Positions 1 to 5,141 of a DNA stretch of 5,962 nt are shown here, in pieces. The stretch spans positions 1 to 5,962 of the forward strand of contig JAQGPD010000314.1 of assembly GCA_028293305.1 (NCBI GenBank). The letters run 5' to 3'. The notes beneath the pieces are model-generated. The model did no database searches. It had not been told where the DNA came from and worked only from the letters and a program-made list of their open reading frames with translations. The translations under genes were made by a program, and so were the position numbers. How positions within the stretch are numbered: the first letter of the stretch is position 1; every line of letters starts with the position of its first letter. This stretch comes from Verrucomicrobiales bacterium. Its GTDB lineage: Bacteria; Verrucomicrobiota; Verrucomicrobiia; Verrucomicrobiales; V1-33.

Positions 1-1
1 C

Positions 2-781
2 GATCCGCGTCAGATCGAGGAGCTGGAGGAGCGCATCAATTTGTTGGAAAACCTGAAGCGGAAATACGGCGGAACCATTGAGCGCGTGCTGGATCACCGG
101 GATCAGGCGGCGGACAAGCTATCAAAAATCGAGGGTCGCGGCGACGAGTTGGAGCGCCTGCGCATCGAGTCCGCGAAGGCCCGGGAAGTCGTGGACAGCA
201 CCGGCCTGACCTTGGGCCAGCTCCGCCGGAAAGCCGCGCCGCGCCTGGCGAAGGAAGTGGCGCGCCACCTTGGCGATCTCGGATTCAAGCAATCCAAATT
301 CACCGTGGAACTCACGCCCGCCGCCCAGCCTGGACTGCATGGTCTGGAGGAAGTGGACTTCATGTTCGCGCCCAATCCCGGCGAGCCCGCCAAGCCCTTG
401 CGCGTCATTGCCAGCAGCGGGGAAATGAGCCGCGTCATGCTGGCCGTGAAGAGCGCGCTGGCCAAGGAGGACAGCATCCCCCTGCTCGTTTTCGATGAAA
501 TCGATGCCAATGTCGGCGGCGAAATCGCGGCGGCCGTCGGTCGGAAAATGGCGGAATTGGGGACCAGTCACCAGATCATCAGCATCACCCACCTGCCGCA
601 GGTCGCCGCCTTGGCAAGCTGTCATTATGTGGTGAATAAAGTCGTCCAAAAAGACCGCACCTTCAGCCAACTCACCCGCGTCGACGGCGAGCTGCGCGTG
701 GACGAAATCGCCCGCATGCTCGGCGGCAAAGCGGAAAGCGCTCGGGCGCACGCCAAGAGTTTGCTCGCAGGGACAGCCTAG
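2..781 (+). CDS. recN: DNA repair protein RecN, C-terminal part (5' end outside window)
   Basis: RecN is an SMC-like ATPase of the cytoplasm that acts at DNA double-strand breaks. The reading frame is open from base 2, so 259 codons are visible, roughly the last half of a protein usually near 550 residues. Visible residues 1-35 (DPRQIEELEERINLL, then LKRKYGGTIERVL) are the end of the coiled coil, with the typical RecN KYGGT motif. The C-terminal ATPase lobe follows: ABC signature ASSGEMSRVML (about 137-147), Walker B LLVFDEIDANVGG (161-173), and the switch-histidine motif ITHLPQVA (195-202). The final segment, DEIARMLGG near the C-terminus, is also characteristic. The signature reads SSGE rather than the common SGGE. 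The Walker A half lies upstream and is not seen. The stop codon is TAG at 779-781. The gene converges on the - strand small ORF. Identification is secure; whether the gene is intact upstream cannot be judged. Confidence 0.96.
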   Translation, partial: DPRQIEELEERINLLENLKRKYGGTIERVLDHRDQAADKLSKIEGRGDELERLRIESAKAREVVDSTGLTLGQLRRKAAPRLAKEVARHLGDLGFKQSKFTVELTPAAQPGLHGLEEVDFMFAPNPGEPAKPLRVIASSGEMSRVMLAVKSALAKEDSIPLLVFDEIDANVGGEIAAAVGRKMAELGTSHQIISITHLPQVAALASCHYVVNKVVQKDRTFSQLTRVDGELRVDEIARMLGGKAESARAHAKSLLAGTA

Positions 782-795
782 GCAAGGATCGGAGG

Positions 796-812
796 GTCAA
801 CATTTTGTTGAC
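796..812. repeat. Perfect 7-bp inverted repeat just after recN
   Basis: GTCAACA (796-802) and TGTTGAC (806-812) pair perfectly around a 3-nt TTT loop, starting 14 nt after the recN stop codon. No T-run follows on the + strand, so a classical intrinsic terminator is not supported. It could be a weak or factor-assisted transcript end, an mRNA 3'-end stabilising hairpin, or a protein-binding dyad. The symmetry is seen; the role is inferred. Confidence 0.5.
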
Positions 813-986
813 GAGGTTCAGCCAGCAGATGCACTGGTTTTCAAAAGGCGGGCCACTTATTTCCCTGTCCGGGATGTGGCAGTGAGTGAGTCTTCGGTCT
901 CCGTTAGCCGGGGTTTTCGGCTGATCTATCCGTGGCCTTTTCCGCGGAATGGTGAAGTTGTTATCTCAGGGCCCGTTCCTGGGGGA

Positions 987-1026
987 AATAGGTCTTATTT
1001 GTCCTATAGGTCTTATAGGACCTATT
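987..1026. repeat. 9-nt tandem repeat forming an imperfect palindrome
   Basis: Four consecutive 9-nt units are visible: GGTCTTATT (991-999), TGTCCTATA (1000-1008), GGTCTTATA (1009-1017) and GGACCTATT (1018-1026). The array is also self-complementary: AATAGGTC (987-994) pairs with GACCTATT (1019-1026), and the centre contains the palindrome CCTATAGG (1003-1010). A transcript of either strand could therefore fold. Short arrays of this flavour give me the impression of a dispersed intergenic repeat in PVC-type genomes, but that is recollection, not a search result. Confidence 0.7.
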
Positions 1027-1077
1027 TTCATTCCCGTCGCGGACGGTGTAGTGGCGTCTGCTGCGCAGAAAACGCGG

Positions 1078-1101
1078 GTGGCCCGCAGCGGCTTAGGCCA
1101 C
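1078..1101 (-). terminator. Possible weak terminator hairpin of the small ORF
   Basis: GTGGCC (1078-1083) and GGCCAC (1096-1101) form a 6-bp stem with a 12-nt loop, starting 9 nt beyond the small ORF's stop codon on the - strand. Reading the - strand, the sequence continues into CCGCGTTTTC, so a short T-run is present but separated from the stem by about 5 nt. This is suggestive only; a chance GC-rich dyad is equally possible. Confidence 0.3.
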
Positions 1102-1110
1102 AAGGTTTCC

Positions 1111-1215
1111 TTAAGCGACCAAGTTCGTGGCCACGAAGTAGATCATGGCGGCGGCGCTGCTGACGATGGCGGTGAGGTTGAGCGCGGCGAGGGAGTTGGT
1201 GAGAGGAGCGTTCAT
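1111..1215 (-). CDS. Candidate 34-residue hydrophobic small protein
   Basis: I do not recognise this protein. On the - strand an ATG at 1215-1213 opens 34 codons ending in TAA (1113-1111). The N-terminus reads MNAPLTNSLAALNLTAI. The following residues (VSSAAAMIYFVATNL) complete a stretch of about 23 mostly apolar residues, which could be a single membrane-spanning helix. There are no charged residues at all. Of the 33 codons after the start, about 30 end in C or G, the same bias as the neighbouring genes, which chance frames would not be expected to keep together with a hydrophobic second position. A sigma-70-like promoter lies 24 nt upstream within an AT-rich island. No Shine-Dalgarno is seen, but none of the genes here has one. 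It could be a small membrane-protein subunit, a type I toxin-like peptide or, less likely, a chance ORF. No function is assigned. Confidence 0.5.
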   Translation of the reverse strand: MNAPLTNSLAALNLTAIVSSAAAMIYFVATNLVA

Positions 1216-1239
1216 GGCGGTGATTTCGTTGTGTGAGAA

Positions 1240-1267
1240 ATAATAGCACTCGTCATAGGTTCCGCAA
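1240..1267 (-). promoter_or_regulatory. Predicted sigma-70 promoter of the small ORF
   Basis: Read on the - strand, TTGCGG (1267-1262) and TATTAT (1245-1240) are separated by 16 nt. The -10 box matches TATAAT at five of six positions. Transcription would begin near 1232, giving a leader of about 17 nt before the ATG at 1215. Immediately upstream, 1268-1320 is about 80% A+T with A and T tracts, resembling an UP element. Spacing and position fit; there is no experimental support. Confidence 0.45.
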
Positions 1268-1326
1268 GATCATTTTTACAAATATTATCATTTATACAAT
1301 CAGTATTGAGAATATTAGTTCTTCTA

Positions 1327-1340
1327 CGGACAATTGTTCG
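1327..1340. promoter_or_regulatory. Near-palindromic possible operator
   Basis: CGGACAATTGTTCG has a perfect 8-bp palindromic core, ACAATTGT (1330-1337). It extends by one wobble and two Watson-Crick pairs to 14 nt. It lies about 60 bp upstream of the predicted -35 box of the small ORF, a position from which a regulator could act. A single dyad of this length can also arise by chance. Confidence 0.25.
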
Positions 1341-1566
1341 CTAGACCTCCCCAGGAATAGCTCGCAAATCTTGGATTCGAGGGTGTGCTTTTGCCGATTT
1401 TCTCATAAGTGTGCGATTCGAAGTGCCGCACAGGGTGGAATATGTCAGTCGCGGACAAGGGAGGACAAGGGCGGGCGGGGAAAGCCCCCTGTCGAAGGCG
1501 GTGTCCGCTTCAGTGCGGGCTGATTTGAGAAATCCTGCTGCCTGAGAACCAATGGCTTATCCCAAG

Positions 1567-2454
1567 TCACCTGTTGCCCGACTGGACCGTCGGAACAGTC
1601 GGAACCGTCGTCTCCGGGATGGGTTTAAGTGCCGCAGCGTCTGGGACGGCGGGAGCGGCGGGAGTGGTGGAAGCAGTTGGACCGGAAGATTTTTCCGGCA
1701 GCAGGACAAAACCAAATTTTCCGAACGATTCCCGGGCGGATGCGCTACGCAGGAACTCCACATAGGCCCGCGAGCTGAGGGGATTTTTCGACGACTTCAG
1801 AACCGCCACCGGGTAAATGATGCGCGGGCCTTCGGCGGCGGGGACTTCGCAGGCGATCTTCACCTTTTTGGAAATGGCGGCGTCGGTCTTATAAACGATG
1901 CCGGCATCCGCGTTGCCGGATTCCACTGCGGCGAGCGCGCTGCGGACGTTTTCCATGGCGATGATCCGCGGCTGAAGCTGGGTCCAGATTTTCAGGTTTT
2001 GCAGGTGCTCCTTCGCGTAAATTCCCACGGGCACGGTATTCGGATCCCCGGTCGCGATGCGGCGGATGCCGGGTTGGACGAGGTCGCTGATGGTATTTAA
2101 AACCAGCGCGCTGTCCGCCGGAACCACGACGGTGAGGGAATTCGATAGCAGGGGACGGCGGGTGGCGGGGTCGATGAGCCCCTGTTTTTCCAATCCGTCC
2201 ATGCGCGCTTCATCGGCGGAAATGAAAAGATCCACCGGCGCGCCTTCCTCGATCTGACGGGCCAGCAGGCTGGAGGCGCCGAGATTCAGCTGCACTTTCG
2301 TCCCCGTTTCCTGGGTGAAGGCGGCATCGATTTCCCCCAACACTTCCGCCAAGCTCGCGGCCGCGGAAACGCGCAGGCTGTCCGCCGGGCAGGGCAGGGC
2401 GCCGGCGAGGGTCAGGAAAAGGGCGAGAATTGGAAAAAACGGGTGGGTTTTCAC
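1567..2454 (-). CDS. modA: Molybdate ABC transporter substrate-binding protein ModA (orphan)
   Basis: ModA captures molybdate or tungstate in the periplasm and delivers it to a ModBC membrane transporter. The 295-residue product begins with a signal peptide (about 1-24, hydrophobic PILALFLTLAGAL, likely cut after PCPA). Family motifs follow in order: VSAAASLAEVL (29-39), LGASSLLARQIEEGAPVDLF (58-77), ATGDPNTVPVGIYA (134-147) and NADAGIVYKTDA (181-192). Expected oxyanion-contact residues are present: Ser34, Ser61/62, Val170 and Tyr188. The family's usual end is near FGKFGFVLLPEK (244-255). The remaining 40 residues form a Pro/Thr/Ala-rich tail built from short DNA repeats. The start must be GTG at 2454, because no ATG or TTG lies in frame between the preceding in-frame stop and that point. 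No Shine-Dalgarno precedes it. No modB or modC follows on this strand, so any transporter partners must be encoded elsewhere. araC lies 42 nt upstream on the same strand and may be co-transcribed. Confidence 0.88.
   Translation of the reverse strand: MKTHPFFPILALFLTLAGALPCPADSLRVSAAASLAEVLGEIDAAFTQETGTKVQLNLGASSLLARQIEEGAPVDLFISADEARMDGLEKQGLIDPATRRPLLSNSLTVVVPADSALVLNTISDLVQPGIRRIATGDPNTVPVGIYAKEHLQNLKIWTQLQPRIIAMENVRSALAAVESGNADAGIVYKTDAAISKKVKIACEVPAAEGPRIIYPVAVLKSSKNPLSSRAYVEFLRSASARESFGKFGFVLLPEKSSGPTASTTPAAPAVPDAAALKPIPETTVPTVPTVQSGNR
1583..1609. repeat. 9-nt repeat array at the 3' end of modA (VPT tail)
   Basis: On the + strand three 9-nt units follow each other: TGGACCGTC, GGAACAGTC and GGAACCGTC. 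Read as modA, they encode the TVPTVPTV part of the last 15 residues. A 9-nt period keeps the frame, so copy number could change without disrupting translation. Confidence 0.6.
1644..1679. repeat. Degenerate 9-nt repeat array within the modA tail (PAAPAVP)
   Basis: Units GGACGGCGG, GAGCGGCGG and GAGTGGTGG, followed by the degenerate AAGCAGTTG, run head to tail on the + strand. In modA they encode the TTPAAPAVP segment at about residues 262-271, just after the folded domain. This is a second 9-nt array of different sequence in the same tail. Confidence 0.5.
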
Positions 2455-2496
2455 AGGAGGGGGGATTTTAAAACCAAGGCGGAAAATGCAAAAAAA

Positions 2497-3324
2497 TCAC
2501 GACCACACCTGCTCGTCCCGGTAGGCGGCCGGGGAGGTGTTGCGGCATTGGCGCATCACGCGGCTGAGGTAGTGTCGGTTTACAAGGCCGCATTGCTCCG
2601 CGATTTCCTCGATGCTGCTTTCCCCGCCCCGGAGTTGGCGGCAGGCTTCGTCCAGGCGGTAATCCAGCAAAACGCGCATGGGGGCCTGGTTGAGCTCCTC
2701 TTTAAACAGGTGGTTCAGATTCCGCACGCTGAGTCCGGCGTATTTCGCGATTTGGCCCGCGCTCAACTTCACGCTGAGGTGTGCGCTCATGAAATCCAAG
2801 GCCTTCAGCACCCGGGCATCCGTGCGCTGCCGCATCCAGACGCGCTCGGGGAGCAATCGCAGCGCCTGCCCCACAAATTGCACCGTCAGCCAGGGAAATC
2901 CGGGATCCGGATCCGCGATGCCGAGCTGCGAGACCGTGTGGAGCAGCTCCGGCGAGGGATCGCAGCGGTAGATGCCGGGCAGGGCACGACCGGCGGGACG
3001 GCCGAGCTTGAAATGGGCATACCACTTGCTGAAACGCTCCTTCATCGTCGTGCTGAAAACCGTGTGTGGCGGAATCAGATACACAAATCCCGGCAACAGC
3101 GGCATGGTCACGCCATCGATCTCCACAATCCCTCCCGCGCTCAGCGGCCAGTAGAGCCGCCAATACGGATCCGTGAAGCGCCGCAGCTCCCATTCATGCA
3201 GTTCAATCTTCCGGGTGGCCAGAATATCCACCATCACCCCCGGGTAGGAATCCGTCCTTTTTCCCTGCACCCGATGCGCGGAATCGCGGGGCACCACGCT
3301 GTGGAATGAATCGGAGGGAGGCAT
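2497..3324 (-). CDS. AraC-family transcriptional regulator
   Basis: This 275-residue cytoplasmic DNA-binding protein has the usual two-part layout. Residues about 25-110 look like the cupin-type ligand-binding domain of AraC proteins (YWRLYWPLSAGGIVEIDG, then the LLPGFVYLIPPHTVFSTT turn and WYAHFKLG). Residues about 175-272 are the paired helix-turn-helix domain. The first motif is LSAGQIAKYAGLSVRNLNHL (187-206). The second is SSIEEIAEQCGLVNRHYLSR (236-255), followed by the conserved ending SPAAYR (264-269). The ATG at 3324 gives a full-length protein; no Shine-Dalgarno is visible. The gene is transcribed away from the lsrF-like gene, and candidate operator repeats lie in the 150-nt gap. A role as ligand-responsive regulator of the aldolase-DhaL pair, of modA, or of both is inferred from position. 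The effector is unknown; a sugar or sugar breakdown product is the simplest guess. Confidence 0.92.
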   Translation of the reverse strand: MPPSDSFHSVVPRDSAHRVQGKRTDSYPGVMVDILATRKIELHEWELRRFTDPYWRLYWPLSAGGIVEIDGVTMPLLPGFVYLIPPHTVFSTTMKERFSKWYAHFKLGRPAGRALPGIYRCDPSPELLHTVSQLGIADPDPGFPWLTVQFVGQALRLLPERVWMRQRTDARVLKALDFMSAHLSVKLSAGQIAKYAGLSVRNLNHLFKEELNQAPMRVLLDYRLDEACRQLRGGESSIEEIAEQCGLVNRHYLSRVMRQCRNTSPAAYRDEQVWS

Positions 3325-3325
3325 G

Positions 3326-3377
3326 GTCTTGCGGAATCAGACACAAGTCTCGCGTAAGCGGGCATGGATTGCAAGAC
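3326..3377. promoter_or_regulatory. Candidate AraC-type operator: 21-bp-spaced direct repeats plus an inverted copy
   Basis: GTCTTGCGGAATC (3326-3338) and GTCTCGCGTAAGC (3347-3359) agree at 10 of 13 positions. They start exactly 21 bp apart, two helical turns, which is the spacing of AraC-family half-sites. A third copy, GTCTTGCAA, lies inverted on the - strand at 3377-3369, directly upstream of the extended -10 box. Together they could allow activation of the rightward genes and autoregulation of the araC gene. The repeats are seen directly; the binding role is inferred. Confidence 0.5.
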
Positions 3378-3383
3378 AGGGCG

Positions 3384-3392
3384 TGATATAAA
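3384..3392 (+). promoter_or_regulatory. Extended -10 promoter for the lsrF-like gene
   Basis: TGATATAAA fits an extended -10 element (TG, one base, then TATAAA, five of six to consensus). The matching -35 position (3364-3369, ATGGAT) is poor, which is typical of promoters that rely on an activator. The start site would be near 3399, giving a leader of about 75 nt. Confidence 0.45.
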
Positions 3393-3474
3393 CGCAGCGT
3401 CAGGAACCCGGCGCTCCCGCCTGGCTCCCCCGCAACCCAGCAATCCCCCGCAACACCCTCATCCATCCACGATC

Positions 3475-4437
3475 ATGGCCGATATCCAAACCAGCGCAGC
3501 CGACAAAAAGGAAAAGGAATATTTCACCGACGTCCCGCAGACCTCCCCGGGCTTTTTCCTCAAAGGATCCCACCAATACGACTGGGGCATGAAAAACCGC
3601 CTCAGCCGCGTCTTCAATCCGAAGAACGGCCGCACCGTCATGCTCGCCTTTGACCACGGCTACTTCCAAGGCCCCACCACTGGTCTCGAGCGCGTGGACC
3701 AGACCATCCTCCCCCTCGAGCCCTACGCGGACTGCCTCATGCTCACCCGCGGCATCCAGCGCTCCGTCGTCCCCGCCAGCACCACCAAGGCCATCGCCCT
3801 GCGCGCTTCCGGCGGCACTTCCATGATCAGCCCCATGGAGGAATGGGAAGGTGAAATCGACGGCAAAAAAGCCAAGTTCGGCCGCCCTGGATTCGAGCCT
3901 CTTTCCAACGAAAGCACCGCCCTCAACATCGAGGAAGCCATCCGCCTCAACGCCAGCATCCTCGCCGTGCAGGTCTTCATCGGCGGCGCCTATGAGCGCC
4001 AGTCCCTGAAAAACCTGACCGATCTCGTGGACGCCGCCAGCCGCTACGGCATCGGCGTCATGGGCGTCACCGCCGTCGGCCGCGCCATGGCCCGCACGCC
4101 CCAATACTTCCGCCTCGCCACCCGCATCATGGCGGAACTCGGCGCCAACGTGGTGAAATGTTACTACACCGAAGAGGGTTTTGAAACCATCACCTCCTGC
4201 TGCCCCGTGCCGATCGTCATCGCCGGCGGGAAAAAACTCCCCGAACTCGAAGCGCTGCAAATGTGCTACAACGCCATCCAGCAGGGTGCCAACGGCGTGG
4301 ACATGGGCCGCAATATTTTCCAAAGCGACGCCCCGATTTCCATGATGCGCGCCGTCCGCGGCGTCGTCCATGAAAACCTCTCCCCGGAAGCCGCCTTCCA
4401 GCTCTACCAGGATCTGAAATCCAATCCCTCCGCCTGA
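3475..4437 (+). CDS. LsrF-like class I aldolase / 3-hydroxy-5-phosphonooxypentane-2,4-dione thiolase family
   Basis: The 320-residue product is a TIM-barrel class I aldolase of the DeoC/FbaB superfamily, closest to LsrF, which splits phosphorylated AI-2 product into DHAP and acetyl-CoA. It shares long matching stretches with my recollection of E. coli LsrF: DWGM (36-39), LSRVFNPKNGRTVMLAFDHG (43-62), YFQGPTTGLERVD (63-75), TRGIQRSVVP (91-100), PVPIVIAGGKKLPE (244-257) and GVDMGRNIFQSD (274-285). Lys228 in GANVVKCYY is the expected Schiff-base lysine. GGKK and GRN are the expected phosphate-binding loops. Residues about 115-142 are some 22 residues longer than I recall for E. coli LsrF. The ATG at 3475 is preferred over an in-frame ATG at 3364, because the family N-terminus begins MAD and the earlier start would cover the promoter. 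dhaL follows after 9 nt. No other lsr genes are in view, so the true substrate may differ and I withhold the symbol. Confidence 0.9.
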   Translation: MADIQTSAADKKEKEYFTDVPQTSPGFFLKGSHQYDWGMKNRLSRVFNPKNGRTVMLAFDHGYFQGPTTGLERVDQTILPLEPYADCLMLTRGIQRSVVPASTTKAIALRASGGTSMISPMEEWEGEIDGKKAKFGRPGFEPLSNESTALNIEEAIRLNASILAVQVFIGGAYERQSLKNLTDLVDAASRYGIGVMGVTAVGRAMARTPQYFRLATRIMAELGANVVKCYYTEEGFETITSCCPVPIVIAGGKKLPELEALQMCYNAIQQGANGVDMGRNIFQSDAPISMMRAVRGVVHENLSPEAAFQLYQDLKSNPSA

Positions 4438-4446
4438 CCCGCCCCT

Positions 4447-5085
4447 ATGATCAACGCACCTGATGCCCGGCAAGGGCGCGACATGATGCTGCTCACGGCG
4501 GACCGCATCATCGCCGCCGAGGAAATGTTATCGCAGGCGGACCGTGACCTCGGCGACGGGGACCACGGGCTCGGCATGAAGCGTGGCATGGAAGCCGTGA
4601 AGGCCAAACTCGCGGCCATGGAACCCGCCAGCGTGGAGGAGGTTTTCTCCGCCGCCGGCATGGCCATGATGAGCAGCATGGGCGGAGCCTCCGGCGCGCT
4701 CTTCGGCACGGTTTTCCGCGCCGGCTCCAAAGGCCTGACGGGTCGCCCGACCCTCGATTCCGAAGGCATGGCCCTGTTCCTGGAAGCCGCCGTCGAAGGC
4801 GTCCGGAAACGCGGCGGCGCGGAAATCGGCGACAAAACCATGGTGGACGCCCTCGCCCCCGCCGCGACAGCCGCCCGGGAATCCGCCGCGCTCCCGCTCG
4901 GTGAAGCCCTCAGCGCCATCGCCGCCGCCTCCGAGGCCGGCAAGGAAGCCAGCCGCGCCATGGTCGCCAAATTCGGCCGCGCCAAAACCCTCGGGGAAGC
5001 CTGCATCGGCTTCCCGGATGCCGGAGCCCTCTCCGTCACTATCATCCTGACCGCGTTCCGCGATTACGTCAGCGAAGCCAGTTAG
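4447..5085 (+). CDS. DhaL-type dihydroxyacetone kinase L subunit (stand-alone)
   Basis: DhaL is the nucleotide-binding subunit of dihydroxyacetone-type kinases; it normally works with DhaK, which holds the ketose. The 212-residue product has the full length of a single DhaL domain. Asp32, Asp37 and Asp39 within ADRDLGDGDHGLGM (31-44) match the spacing of the Mg-ADP-binding aspartates. GGASGALFG (79-87), GDKTMVDAL (128-136) and GRAKTLGEACIGFPDAGA (177-194) are the other family landmarks. The last reads FPDAGA where DPGA is commoner. The ATG starts 9 nt after the upstream stop codon, with no Shine-Dalgarno, so expression as one transcript with the aldolase gene is likely. No DhaK is visible in the window. 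It could serve a DhaK encoded elsewhere, take phosphate from ATP or a PTS donor, or have another partner. The substrate is not determined by the sequence; a small ketose feeding the adjacent aldolase is a reasonable inference. Confidence 0.88.
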   Translation: MINAPDARQGRDMMLLTADRIIAAEEMLSQADRDLGDGDHGLGMKRGMEAVKAKLAAMEPASVEEVFSAAGMAMMSSMGGASGALFGTVFRAGSKGLTGRPTLDSEGMALFLEAAVEGVRKRGGAEIGDKTMVDALAPAATAARESAALPLGEALSAIAAASEAGKEASRAMVAKFGRAKTLGEACIGFPDAGALSVTIILTAFRDYVSEAS

Positions 5086-5141
5086 GCCAGGCTGGATTTT
5101 TCCCGGTCCGGCTGATCGCCCATCACGTAAAAAAACCTCCC

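Larger units (their letters stand above)
782..1110. other. Non-coding stretch between recN and the small - strand ORF
   Basis: No convincing gene is seen in these 329 nt. They hold the hairpin after recN, a short stem-loop at 906-922 (AGCCG paired with CGGCT around GGGTTTT), the 9-nt tandem array at 991-1026, and an inverted repeat at 1078-1101. Overlapping + strand frames that cross this stretch translate to Arg/Ser/Gly-rich text without recognisable domains, so I treat them as chance ORFs. Confidence 0.6.
1216..1566. other. Gene-poor stretch with an AT-rich island, upstream of the small ORF
   Basis: This stretch has three parts. The predicted small-ORF promoter and an AT-rich island occupy about 1240-1320, in marked contrast to the GC-rich surroundings. 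A 14-nt near-palindrome CGGACAATTGTTCG (1327-1340) sits near its edge and could be an operator. A short direct repeat GGACAAGGG occurs at 1453-1461 and 1463-1471. The - strand transcript of modA should end somewhere here, but no hairpin followed by a T-run is visible. The long + strand frame across the region has no protein-like composition. No tRNA or known structured RNA is recognised. Confidence 0.5.

Noticed and set aside
829..885. 18-codon ORF after recN (begins MHWFSKGG)
   Set aside because: Too short, with no promoter, no codon bias and no distinctive composition.
987..1026. CRISPR-like repeats
   Set aside because: Units are 9 nt with no spacers; this is a simple tandem repeat.
876..1236. 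Two overlapping 95-codon + strand frames
   Set aside because: They run through the 9-nt repeat array and oppose the small - strand ORF; the Ile/Gly/Leu/Pro stretch is only the translated repeat.
1365..1425. tRNA-like T-arm text (GGATTCGAG and GATTCGAAG)
   Set aside because: No acceptor stem, anticodon arm or D-arm can be built around either copy.
1477..1488. GGGG-AAAG-CCCC stem as modA terminator
   Set aside because: Only four base pairs and no T-run on the - strand after it.
1233..1523. 96-codon open frame on the + strand across the AT-rich island
   Set aside because: Composition shifts abruptly with base composition, there is no family resemblance, and codon use is unlike the neighbours.
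2455..2496. Molybdenum-cofactor riboswitch or other leader RNA upstream of modA
   Set aside because: The space between araC and modA is only 42 nt, too short for such an element.
2443..3309. 288-codon open frame on the + strand opposite the araC gene
   Set aside because: No recognisable motif and a composition typical of a mirrored frame; the - strand encodes a clear AraC protein.
3364..3474. Upstream in-frame ATG for the lsrF-like gene (37 extra residues)
   Set aside because: The extra residues are Pro/Arg/Ser-rich and unlike the family, and they would cover the predicted promoter; the ATG at 3475 begins MAD like the family.
3400..4473. 357-codon open frame on the - strand opposite the lsrF-like gene
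   Set aside because: Its translation is Gly/Ala/Asp/His-rich with no domain, while the + strand frame matches LsrF over its whole length; it is a high-GC antisense shadow.
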